From the IMG/VR virus record IMGVR_UViG_3300047453_000137, positions 1 to 24,621 of that record: a DNA stretch of 24,621 nucleotides; one strand, given 5' to 3'. Shown here piece by piece: positions 1 through 7,289 of the stretch. Source of the stretch: a virus. The notes beneath the pieces were generated by a model. It did no database searches and was not told the origin of the DNA. It saw only the letters and a program-made list of their open reading frames with translations. A program made the translations under genes and the position numbers. How positions within the stretch are numbered: the first letter of the stretch is position 1; each line of letters opens with the position of its first letter.

Positions 1-3000
1 AAGAGAACTAATATTTAAATTACCAGTAAGATTGTAATCTCCTGTTTGTATTCTATCACCAACGTGTGTAAGTGTTCCTGTAATATTTGTATTAGCAAGA
101 GCAGTTGTACCGTTAACTGTTAAGTTTTGTGAAAGTATAACATTATTTGATGCTACTGTAACATCGCCTGTAGCACGTAATTGTAAATCACTATTAGATA
201 CTTTAGTACTAATATAGTTTTCATTAATTTCAATATTACTATCAGTTATAACAAGCTCATCAAGTACTAATGATTGGTTAATTGAAATATCATTAGTTGC
301 TATACTAGCGGCAAATAAGTCTTGTGTAACTCGCATATTGGTGCCGTCAATAAGAACTTCACCTGTGCCTGAAGCACGTAAATCTAAATCATTATTACCT
401 ATAGTTGTTGTAATAACATTGTCACTAATATTAACATCGGTAAGTTGTACATCTCCTTGGAAGTCAACTTGTCCGGTAACATCTAAATTACCAACCTGTG
501 TATATTGTGAAGGAATACTTACAACTTCAGTATCACCTACTTTTCGAATTGTAAAATAAAAATTAGGCCCGTCAACATCGACTAGAGTGCCTTGAACATA
601 TGTGGCTCCGCCAATATTAATCTCAGGAACATTGCCTCCTGCATTATATGTTATACCGTCATATACAGCAGAACTATTTCCGTCAATAGCACCAAAATTC
701 CTCCAGTGATTTACATTTCGTTCGTATATAAAGCCCTTTAAGCGTGTTTCTTCGTTGGTTATTGTTCTAGTACCTACATGTGTTAAACCACCGCTTAGAG
801 ACGTTGTACGTAGGTCTGTGACACCACTAACAGTGGTATTATTAGTCACTTCTACGTTTGCAGTTGGTACATATATTCTGTTTGTTGATCTTAAATCAAG
901 GTCAGTATCTACTGCGGAAGTAGTAATAACATTAGTATCAATATTGATACTGTCGATATCCAAACTGCCACCAATAGCCAAATTTCCTGTTTGTACATTA
1001 TCACCTACATGTGTTAGGGTTGAATTAATTGTAGTATCGTCTAGTGTTGTTACTCCACTAACTGTTAGATCGTTAGTAATAGAAACATTATTTGTATCAG
1101 CAACAACATTGCCAGTTGCTCCTAATAATAAATTGCCTGTGGTAGTTGTAATAAAGTTATCTTCAATATAAACATTATCAACTGTAAGTTCGCCGTTCAG
1201 TGTAAGACTATTGCCTACAAACGTTGTTCTATCACCTGTATGATTTAAAGTTCCAGTAATATTAGTGCTGGCTATTACGCTAAGTCCTGCTACTGTAAGG
1301 TCTTGTCCAAACACAACATCAGTTCCGGTAACTCTAACTTCGTCGTCGGCATTTAGTATTAAATTAGAATCTGTTGATGTTGCACTAATATTATTATCAT
1401 TTATTTCAACATTACCAATATTAGCATTATCTGTAGTAACGTTAAGTGTTATATTAGCATTTGTAGTCTGTATATTATCAGCACTAACATTGTCTGTTAC
1501 ATTAACATTATCTTGTAAGTTAACAATACCTGTTCCTGCCGCACGTAATTCTAAATCTGCATCACTTGTAGTTGTTGTGATAAAATTGTTATCAATTAAT
1601 ATTTCTTCAAGCTGAACGTTACCGTCTACATCAAGTGTACTTGTTACGTTTAAATCTTCTGATATATTAGTATTGCCAGTTTGGTTCGTAGTACCTACAT
1701 GTGTTACAGTACCTGTGATATTTGTATTAGCAAGGGTAGCAAGGCCATTAACATTTAAATTATTTGTAACATTTACATCGTTACTAGGAACAAGAACTTT
1801 ACCTGTGCCATTAGCACGTAGCTCTAGGTCTGCGTTCGATACATTTGTTTCAATAACATTATCATAAATGCTTATGTCACCAACTTCCATTCTTGATAAG
1901 TGTGCTATAAGCCACTTGTTATTAAATGATCCTAAACTAAAAGTTAAGTTTTGATGTGGATTGAAATTTTGTTGTAGTTCTGCATTGAATACTAGTGCGT
2001 CACCTAGTTCGTTACCTTTAACATTTAATGCACCACCATAACTAAAGTTACCTGTAATATCAACATCGCCTGTAACATTTGTATTATCATTAAGATTTAT
2101 TTTACCTGCCGATTCAATAATTAAATCGCCCACATCAGTTTGAATAATATTATTTTGTATTCTTAAGTTTCCGGTATCTATAAAAGCACCGTCAATTACT
2201 GTTGTGCTTGTACCTGTGTTAATTCTTAACGCATTAAATTGATTGACTGATAAATCATCAATACTAATTGTTGTATTACCTGTTTCAAAGTCAACAAAGA
2301 AGTTGTCGCCAATTCTAAAAGAGCCACCTTGATCAGTTGTAACAAAATGAATTTTACCTGAGTTCAATTCAGTAATTTCATTTGTTTGTATAACCCTACT
2401 AGGGTCGTTGTCAACAAACTTACCTGCACCAATGTATGCCATGTTGTGCTGTATAAGATACATTAATGTATCAGCGCCATCACATTCAGCACCTTTAGTA
2501 CCGTATACGTTTGCTGAACCTATAGAACGTAATTCTGCACCATAGTTTGTAGTTCCATATGCTGTTCTTCCTGTAGATCCTCTAACTGCATACATACCTC
2601 TTTTTGCAAAGTATGTAAACGAGTTAAGCCATTCTACTCTAACACCATTTGTCATTGTTAGTGCATCTGCATTTGGTGTTATAAATGTTGCACTATGAAA
2701 TAGCATACTGCCTTCGATACTAGCACTATTTAGATCAGCACCATCTACTAGTGCGCCTTTACCAGCATCACCTTGTGCAAAACCTCTTGGATCACTTGCG
2801 CTTGTTACGCTACCTTTTGTAATTACTGCTACATCTTTTATGTAAGGACTTCTATTTGTAATTACAGCATCAGGAGCAAATCTAAATGCATGTCCTGTAT
2901 TATTTGTACTGTTGTAGTAAAAGTCTTTGATAGTAACTTCTGTAATTGTAGAACTATCATTTAGTAAGAAGATATCTTTATCATTAGTACCTGCTGTAGG

Positions 3001-3924
3001 TTTAATAATAACATTTCTTATATCATTACCTAAAATACTAACATTGTCAGGAACTTCTAACGGACATATTTCTTCATATTCGCCTGGATACATAAACACA
3101 GTTACAGGACCTGTTGTACTTGCATCACAACGATCAAGTGCTTCTTTAAGAGTCAGTAACGGTGCTTGTGGATGATCTCCTGTGTATGTATCGTTACCAC
3201 CTTTGGCAACATAAAATATATTTCCTTGTCTTGAATCAAGAAATACATTTCCTACATTAACTAGTCCTGTAGTAATTAACTGTCCGTTAACTAATTCAGT
3301 ATGTAAAGTGTTCCAGTTATATCCTGTACTACCTAGTGTGTAAGTATCTGTTGTATCAGGAATAATGTCATCAGCAGTATCTGCGTTAAGATCTATACTA
3401 TCTGTATTTGCATCACCAAATGTAATATTGCCGTCAAATGTAACATTACCTTGTGCATGTATATCACCAAATACTTCTAAATTAGATTTAATATCTAATT
3501 CACCTGTACCATTAAATTTTAAATCAATGTCAGTATTTGTGTCTTTAGTAAGTATGTAATTATCACTAATATAAAACTGTTCTGTTTCTAAATTAGACAG
3601 TTGTATATGTTCACCAGCATCTAAATAAATTGCTTGGTTATTAATAGCATCAATATTGTTGCCGATAATTGTAAAGTTAGCAACACCTGCATTACTTGTA
3701 GTTGATAATAAATCAGTTGTTTGAATAGTTTGAGATACTTGTAGTTCGTTAGCAACTGCTTCTAAGTCTACACCAATACGACCGTTTGCTACATCAACTT
3801 TTAGAAGTGTAGTATCACTGTTGGTGTTTTTAAAACTTAAATTGGCTTGGGTTCCGTTGGCAATGCCTTGCCTTAAAAGGTTTTCCTCTAATAACGGACC
3901 GGATATTCTACCTACTTGTGCCAC
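1..3924 (-). CDS. Giant repetitive tail-fibre/adhesin-like virion protein (C-terminus cut by window edge)
   Basis: One uninterrupted frame of 1308 codons runs off the left edge. The start is GTG at 3924: the codon just upstream is an in-frame TGA, and AGGGAG lies 8 nt before the GTG. Residues ~195-225 hold a LGST..NWNTLH motif, seen in marine phage fibre proteins. Residues ~235-460 begin FYVAKGGNDTYTG and look like a pectin-lyase-type right-handed beta-helix. The C-terminal half is built from degenerate ~78-residue repeats with recurrent LTHVGD, VITTT..DLDLR and NLNITG-like words, all predicted short beta strands. No catalytic residues are recognised. It follows the 171-aa gene and has its own late promoter. 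Long tail fibre or adhesin is inferred from repeat style and context, not from a clear match to T4 gp34-37. Confidence 0.72.
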   Translation of the reverse strand, partial: MAQVGRISGPLLEENLLRQGIANGTQANLSFKNTNSDTTLLKVDVANGRIGVDLEAVANELQVSQTIQTTDLLSTTSNAGVANFTIIGNNIDAINNQAIYLDAGEHIQLSNLETEQFYISDNYILTKDTNTDIDLKFNGTGELDIKSNLEVFGDIHAQGNVTFDGNITFGDANTDSIDLNADTADDIIPDTTDTYTLGSTGYNWNTLHTELVNGQLITTGLVNVGNVFLDSRQGNIFYVAKGGNDTYTGDHPQAPLLTLKEALDRCDASTTGPVTVFMYPGEYEEICPLEVPDNVSILGNDIRNVIIKPTAGTNDKDIFLLNDSSTITEVTIKDFYYNSTNNTGHAFRFAPDAVITNRSPYIKDVAVITKGSVTSASDPRGFAQGDAGKGALVDGADLNSASIEGSMLFHSATFITPNADALTMTNGVRVEWLNSFTYFAKRGMYAVRGSTGRTAYGTTNYGAELRSIGSANVYGTKGAECDGADTLMYLIQHNMAYIGAGKFVDNDPSRVIQTNEITELNSGKIHFVTTDQGGSFRIGDNFFVDFETGNTTISIDDLSVNQFNALRINTGTSTTVIDGAFIDTGNLRIQNNIIQTDVGDLIIESAGKINLNDNTNVTGDVDITGNFSYGGALNVKGNELGDALVFNAELQQNFNPHQNLTFSLGSFNNKWLIAHLSRMEVGDISIYDNVIETNVSNADLELRANGTGKVLVPSNDVNVTNNLNVNGLATLANTNITGTVTHVGTTNQTGNTNISEDLNVTSTLDVDGNVQLEEILIDNNFITTTTSDADLELRAAGTGIVNLQDNVNVTDNVSADNIQTTNANITLNVTTDNANIGNVEINDNNISATSTDSNLILNADDEVRVTGTDVVFGQDLTVAGLSVIASTNITGTLNHTGDRTTFVGNSLTLNGELTVDNVYIEDNFITTTTGNLLLGATGNVVADTNNVSITNDLTVSGVTTLDDTTINSTLTHVGDNVQTGNLAIGGSLDIDSINIDTNVITTSAVDTDLDLRSTNRIYVPTANVEVTNNTTVSGVTDLRTTSLSGGLTHVGTRTITNEETRLKGFIYERNVNHWRNFGAIDGNSSAVYDGITYNAGGNVPEINIGGATYVQGTLVDVDGPNFYFTIRKVGDTEVVSIPSQYTQVGNLDVTGQVDFQGDVQLTDVNISDNVITTTIGNNDLDLRASGTGEVLIDGTNMRVTQDLFAASIATNDISINQSLVLDELVITDSNIEINENYISTKVSNSDLQLRATGDVTVASNNVILSQNLTVNGTTALANTNITGTLTHVGDRIQTGDYNLTGNLNISSL

Positions 3925-3945
3925 TCAATAATCTCCCTGACACAG

Positions 3946-3953
3946 TATTTATT
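3946..3953 (-). promoter_or_regulatory. Late promoter core AATAAATA
   Basis: Minus strand reads AATAAATAC, one mismatch from the T4 late consensus TATAAATA. It sits 22 nt upstream of the GTG start of the giant fibre gene, in the only gap between that gene and the preceding one. Confidence 0.55.
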
Positions 3954-3957
3954 GAAT

Positions 3958-4473
3958 TTACTTATCGAAGTTATGTATTACTGTTACAGGTTTGCCTGCA
4001 TCAACTGGTGATGCAAATTGTAAATAATAACCTGCTGTTTTTCCTGCTGGATTTTGTACAAGTGTGTAGTTTGTAATAGGTAATTGAAAGACGTTTTCAG
4101 CAAATACTAAAACGTTTTGTGCCGCGGCTGGTACAGGATAAAAAGGGTCTCCGCTATTAAGTGGACCAAATACTGTTTCACTTGCATCACCGTTACCTAA
4201 GTTTTGTATAGTAATAGGTGCATAAGCTGATGGAGCCGCGTTTCTTATACCGTTCCATTCGTTTGCTTCATACACTTCAAATCTGTTATCATCAGTGTTA
4301 TAACGCATATGTCCGTTTTTTGGATTTTGCGGACGATCTTCTGTACGGCCTTTTGGAACCATAACTACGTTTTCACTGTCAAGAATAATTTCTTTATCAA
4401 CAGCGGTCATATGTATGCCTCTGTTGTTTCTAATAAACCTGTTAGCGGTTGTTTGTCTTCTAACGTATCTCAT
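3958..4473 (-). CDS. Virion structural protein, fibre/neck-like, 171 aa
   Basis: The segment PKNGHMRYNTDDNRFEVYEA followed by NEW (residues ~51-73) matches a short motif common in tail-fibre and structural proteins of marine T4-like phages, where a fibre monomer is displayed as N-G-x-x-R-Y-N-T...F-E-V-Y-...-W. The C-terminal half is Pro/Gly-rich beta-type sequence. The first ATG overlaps the stop of the upstream 122-aa gene (TAATG), suggesting translational coupling. A second start at Met22 (MTAVDKEI), preceded by AGAGG, is possible and would give 150 aa. A structural role is inferred from motif and neighbours; the exact position in the virion is unknown. Confidence 0.6.
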   Translation of the reverse strand: MRYVRRQTTANRFIRNNRGIHMTAVDKEIILDSENVVMVPKGRTEDRPQNPKNGHMRYNTDDNRFEVYEANEWNGIRNAAPSAYAPITIQNLGNGDASETVFGPLNSGDPFYPVPAAAQNVLVFAENVFQLPITNYTLVQNPAGKTAGYYLQFASPVDAGKPVTVIHNFDK

Positions 4474-4841
4474 TATACCGGTATGTAACTTACTGTTGCA
4501 GTAATATTAGTTGGAGATGTAGTTGAACATCTTACAATATCACCTGGTGCTAAAATCAACTTCTCACTGTCCATTGAAAATGTTTCGCCTGCTGGAATAG
4601 GAATATTATTTAAAATCATATTTCCGTCTCCTGCGGCAATACCGCCTGGACACACATGTACATCTAAGTATGTGTCGCCGCCGTCTGTGTAGAGTTCTAA
4701 CTCTGGGTTTTGCGCTGTATTACAGAACATAATAGTCGTAACAGCGAATCCACCTAGATTGTAGTTAGGGTCGCTAGATGAGCTAGGAACTGTTAGTATG
4801 TCTGTAAAGCTACCGCCAATTTGTGTATTAACTATTGCCAT
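4473..4841 (-). CDS. Small virion-associated protein, 122 aa
   Basis: An all-beta-looking protein starting MAIVNTQIGG and ending VSYIPV, with a central segment of T/V/I strands and a loop with two Cys residues (FCNTAQ and HVCPGG). No catalytic motif or signal peptide is seen. The start has a good ribosome site (AAAGGA, 6 nt before ATG). It lies between the 350-aa repeat protein and the 171-aa fibre-like protein with almost no spacing, so it probably belongs to the same fibre or baseplate-periphery group. I do not recognise a specific family; it could be a fibre-tip or decoration protein. Confidence 0.55.
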   Translation of the reverse strand: MAIVNTQIGGSFTDILTVPSSSSDPNYNLGGFAVTTIMFCNTAQNPELELYTDGGDTYLDVHVCPGGIAAGDGNMILNNIPIPAGETFSMDSEKLILAPGDIVRCSTTSPTNITATVSYIPV

Positions 4842-4851
4842 TTTTGTTCCT

Positions 4852-5904
4852 TTATAATATCATCGAAAACAGTAGTGCCTTCTTTTTACTTACCAATTCA
4901 TCTTGCACTGATCCGCCATTGATGAAATATAAGCTAGAGCCTGCCGCACCTTCTGCTTTACTGTATAATTTAATACCATCTCCTGGAGCATCCGGATTGG
5001 CTGTATCCGCATCTACACCAAAGTTTGGTATACCTCCGCCGCCTGTTCCATCATCATCTTGATATGGACCTTGTGGAATATACAAAACGTCATTGATTTG
5101 TACATTACCCGTTCCAGGTGCGCTTAAAACTAAATCTGCATTACTTGATGTAGTTTCGATTGTTGTGTCTTGAATTCTTAAATGCTGTAGCTCTGCTCTG
5201 TTATTAAAGAACTTTGCCGCTGGTGTATTATCAATAGTAAATTCAATAGCACTTTCGTCTATTGCAAATGCATCACTATCATGTACAACAACAAACGTGT
5301 CTAATGATTCAATTTTGTTTTGGAATTTACCAACAAAGAAGCCATCTACATAATCAACAACACCTTTTGCATTTACTAATGTATCATGTTGATTTGCTTT
5401 TAATACTGGGTTAACAGTAAAGTCAACTAATGAACCGTCATACTCAAATATTTGTTTTTCATAATCTGTACAACCTTCTACAGTAACAATACCAGTACCG
5501 TCATTAATTAATTTAAGATCAGCACCGCCTGTTTGTATTCTTGATGTTCTAAGATCAACTATAGTTCCTGTTGACGGACTACCTGTTCTACCTATGAATA
5601 CTGGATCAGCAAGTCCTTGCTCATCGTATACCCAAAATGCATCACTTCCACCTCTGTCAATTTGTATACCTGCAACATCACCTTCGGAGTTGTTTACTAC
5701 TCCTCCTGACACGCCGCCTTGGTTTACTGTAACAAACGGATCATCTACTACAAGAGTAGAACTATTGATAATAGTTTGATCACCATCAACTTCTAAGTCG
5801 CCAATGATTTTTACTTTACCATCAGTGCCTGGATCGAGTCTAATCTCTCCACCGTCAGTGACTGAAATTTTATAGTCGCCATCTATATTTAAAAACTTTG
5901 ACAT
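4852..5904 (-). CDS. Tail-fibre-like structural protein, 350 aa
   Basis: Starts MSKFLNIDGDYKISVTDGGE. It has repeated short beta-type modules such as GDLEVDGDQTIINS (residues ~35-48) and TTIETTSSNADLVLSAPGTG (~250-270). The second module is the same kind of repeat found many times in the giant fibre gene to the left (VITTT..DLDLRASGTG), so the two proteins share a building block. The ATG directly follows the TAG stop of the upstream gene, and its AGGAAAG ribosome site lies inside that gene. The C-terminus is Gly/Asp-rich, then ends in a short basic-hydrophobic tail (KKKALLFSMIL). Probably a fibre or baseplate-attached spike component; the function is inferred. Confidence 0.62.
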   Translation of the reverse strand: MSKFLNIDGDYKISVTDGGEIRLDPGTDGKVKIIGDLEVDGDQTIINSSTLVVDDPFVTVNQGGVSGGVVNNSEGDVAGIQIDRGGSDAFWVYDEQGLADPVFIGRTGSPSTGTIVDLRTSRIQTGGADLKLINDGTGIVTVEGCTDYEKQIFEYDGSLVDFTVNPVLKANQHDTLVNAKGVVDYVDGFFVGKFQNKIESLDTFVVVHDSDAFAIDESAIEFTIDNTPAAKFFNNRAELQHLRIQDTTIETTSSNADLVLSAPGTGNVQINDVLYIPQGPYQDDDGTGGGGIPNFGVDADTANPDAPGDGIKLYSKAEGAAGSSLYFINGGSVQDELVSKKKALLFSMIL

Positions 5905-6270
5905 CTATAGCTTTCCTGTTAATATTAATACATTGGTTGTAGAATCATTATCTAAATGCCAAGTATATTCTTTGTTTGTAAAGTCATTCATAATGTTGTT
6001 GACTATTGAAGCAATATACACAAACGCTGAACTGTTTAATACAAATCCAAGAATAGACATTTCATTGTCTAGTAATTGTTCTGTATGTTTGTTAACTAAT
6101 TCACACACGCCTTGATTTCCTTCTCCGTCTTCAACTTTAAACTTTGTATTGCTAAGTTGCTCTAAAACAGCACCATGAGGAACTGCTTCAGAGCTTCCAA
6201 TTTTTACTGAAACAACCAGGTCTTTTAGATTCTTTAAAAGTTCCCAAAAAACATTTACTGGATGTCCCAT
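5905..6270 (-). CDS. Conserved small phage protein, 121 aa
   Basis: MGHPVNVFWELLKN at the N-terminus, a short beta segment resembling the downstream-neighbour style (GAVLEQLSNTKFKVEDGEGN), then a hydrophobic helix around residues 72-92. It is translated from AAGGA 9 nt upstream of ATG, and 11 nt separate it from the stop of the 149-aa gene. Both proteins share a layout of initial MG-P residues, an attachment segment and a K-F-V/K-V-E strand, and may be distantly related. Its position in a late operon of virion genes suggests a structural or assembly role, but no family is recognised. Confidence 0.5.
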   Translation of the reverse strand: MGHPVNVFWELLKNLKDLVVSVKIGSSEAVPHGAVLEQLSNTKFKVEDGEGNQGVCELVNKHTEQLLDNEMSILGFVLNSSAFVYIASIVNNIMNDFTNKEYTWHLDNDSTTNVLILTGKL

Positions 6271-6281
6271 TACACTAGTCC

Positions 6282-6731
6282 TTATGCGTCTTCTGTGAAG
6301 TCGTCGTCATCAGTACCAATTAGTGTGTTATCGTCACCAGCTTCTTCAACTTGTGCCGCTCCATCTGCTGTAGATGCCGCAAAGTTCCATGGAACACTTT
6401 TTCCATCATAAGCGTTTGCGCCTGTTGCACTTGGTGCTGACAATGTTGCTTTACGTCCAGAAATTTTACTTACTGTGTATGTTTCTTCATCATCCATTTT
6501 GAATGATATTGACATTTCACCTGCCGCTAATGCCGCTGGTAATTTATCAGTTGTTAGTACACAAGTAAATTCGCCGCCTGTGCCAATTTCTTCACATACA
6601 AATTTCTTTGAAGCTTTTTGCTTTACAATATAACCTTCTTTAACTGCTGTGCCGTTATGAAAGTTTACTTTGATTTCAGATCCGCCTGCTGTAGGTTCGC
6701 TGAATAATCTTTTATTAAGTGGTCTTCCCAT
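6282..6731 (-). CDS. MGRPLNKR-type virion structural protein, 149 aa
   Basis: The N-terminal MGRPLNKR leader followed by ...VNFHNGTAV.EGYIVKQK.SKKFVCEE is one I associate with small structural proteins widely found in marine T4-like phages. The middle is beta-rich. The C-terminal ~35 residues are strongly acidic (GDDNTLIGTDDDDFTEDA). The start has a strong ribosome site (AGGAGA, 8 nt before ATG). It is the first gene of the late unit running left to the giant fibre gene, behind a GATAAATA promoter and a ~95-nt structured leader. The precise virion location is unknown. Confidence 0.6.
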   Translation of the reverse strand: MGRPLNKRLFSEPTAGGSEIKVNFHNGTAVKEGYIVKQKASKKFVCEEIGTGGEFTCVLTTDKLPAALAAGEMSISFKMDDEETYTVSKISGRKATLSAPSATGANAYDGKSVPWNFAASTADGAAQVEEAGDDNTLIGTDDDDFTEDA

Positions 6732-6828
6732 TTTTTTTCTCCTATTTAAGTAGTCCTATGCCCGTTCTATGAGCTACGCTGTGGGTTAAACAGCATAAGT
6801 CCGCCTTGCGGCACACTATTTGACATAT
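6732..6828 (-). promoter_or_regulatory. Structured 5' leader of the 149-aa gene
   Basis: About 95 nt lie between the late promoter and the ATG. In the transcript, GCTGT-(7 nt)-ACAGC forms a perfect 5-bp hairpin and CCGC-AAG-GCGG a tight GC hairpin. The ribosome site AGGAGA follows in an unpaired A-rich stretch. Whether the structure regulates translation or only stabilises the late mRNA cannot be told from sequence. Confidence 0.4.
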
Positions 6829-6829
6829 G

Positions 6830-6837
6830 TATTTATC
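6830..6837 (-). promoter_or_regulatory. Late promoter core GATAAATA
   Basis: Minus strand reads TGATAAATAC, one mismatch from TATAAATA, about 100 nt upstream of the 149-aa gene and immediately downstream of a terminator. This is the expected position for a promoter restarting transcription of the left-hand structural operon. Confidence 0.55.
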
Positions 6838-6840
6838 ATA

Positions 6841-6876
6841 AAAGAAAAAAGCTCGACACAATTAAGTATCGAGCTT
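6841..6876 (-). terminator. Rho-independent terminator of the candidate ncRNA
   Basis: Minus-strand RNA would form AAGCTCGA (comp. 6869-6876) paired with TCGAGCTT (comp. 6849-6856), 8 bp perfect with a 12-nt loop, followed by TTTTTTCTTT. It ends transcription arriving from the right, just before the GATAAATA late promoter. Confidence 0.82.
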
Positions 6877-7087
6877 TAAATAAAAGTGATAGGTTGGACT
6901 TCAGAATACCAACAATGCGGTTAACAGTCTGTCTGTTTTTCCCGCAAACCTCGCATCAAACAGTTACGTTCGAAAATACATCTCCATGTCTCCACAGTCA
7001 TGCAATGCCACTACAGCTACTCGTCAAGTTCGGTGCCTGTAACACCTCTTCCTTGCACTATCTAAGTTACACCGTCGTCTAACTTAT
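6841..7087 (-). ncRNA. Candidate structured non-coding RNA, ~245 nt
   Basis: A sigma70-type promoter (7094-7122) and a strong terminator (6841-6876) bracket ~245 nt with no convincing ORF. The longest in-frame ATG reading is 27 codons without a ribosome site. The RNA would fold into several helices: AAGTTA/TAACTT (7080-7085 with 7064-7069) right at the 5' end, GGTG/CACC (7043-7046 with 7032-7035), ATGCG/CGCAT (6952-6956 with 6915-6919) enclosing AACAG/CTGTT (6933-6937 with 6923-6927), GTTGG/CCAAC (6909-6913 with 6893-6897), then the terminator hairpin. It does not match tmRNA, 6S or RNase P signatures that I can recognise. It lies between the porin and the fibre operon. Function unknown. Confidence 0.6.
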
Positions 7088-7093
7088 GTACTT

Positions 7094-7122
7094 AATATAA
7101 CAAACTATTAAGCAGAAGTCAA
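7094..7122 (-). promoter_or_regulatory. Sigma70-type promoter for the candidate ncRNA
   Basis: Minus strand: TTGACT (7117-7122), exactly 17 nt, TATATT (7094-7099). This is near-consensus for the host housekeeping sigma factor, so it is expected to act early, unlike the surrounding late genes. The -35 box lies within the 3' end of the 32-aa ORF. Confidence 0.72.
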
Positions 7123-7206
7123 CCTCTTTTTTAATAAAAAGTTAACTTTTTTTATGTGGTGCTGTTTAATGATTTGTTGAAAGCACCAAAGCGTGTAATT
7201 ATCCAT
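7108..7206 (-). CDS. Small ORF, 32 aa, unknown
   Basis: ATG at 7206 preceded by GAGGAG with 7 nt spacing, a better ribosome site than many genes here. It encodes MDNYTLWCFQQIIKQHHIKK followed by VNFLLKKRLTSA, a basic peptide with an amphipathic N-terminal half. It lies ~75 nt downstream of an AATAAATA late-promoter-like element and overlaps the ncRNA promoter. It may be a real micro-gene or a leader peptide coupling late transcription to the ncRNA region. Coding status rests on the ribosome site and start alone. Confidence 0.4.
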   Translation of the reverse strand: MDNYTLWCFQQIIKQHHIKKVNFLLKKRLTSA

Positions 7207-7281
7207 AACACTCTCCTCGTTAAAGGGTTAAGTGCGTTCCTTCGCTTATGCTACTCCCGGCCTATTGGCTGAACGTAATAT
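7207..7281 (-). promoter_or_regulatory. Leader between porin stop and 32-aa ORF
   Basis: Short hairpins are visible (GCC-AATA-GGC and GCG-AAGGAA-CGC). The stretch contains the words TAGCAT, AAGCGA, GGAACG and AACCCTTTAA, which recur rearranged near 22934-22970. No gene is seen here. Confidence 0.3.
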
Positions 7282-7289
7282 TATTTATT
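7282..7289 (-). promoter_or_regulatory. Possible late promoter core overlapping the porin stop
   Basis: Minus strand TAATAAATAATA contains AATAAATA, one mismatch from the late consensus. The first TAA is the porin stop codon. It could drive the 32-aa ORF; it could also be chance in AT-rich DNA. Confidence 0.35.

Noticed and set aside
6894-7082. Plus-strand 62-codon frame across the candidate ncRNA
   Set aside because: TTG start, no ribosome site, His/Ser/Thr-rich shadow composition, and it is antisense to a well-supported promoter-terminator unit.
6841-7087. tmRNA or tRNA at the intergenic segment (TTCGAA element seen)
   Set aside because: No CCA end, no acceptor pairing, no tag-peptide frame and no D/T-arm pairing around the TTCGAA.
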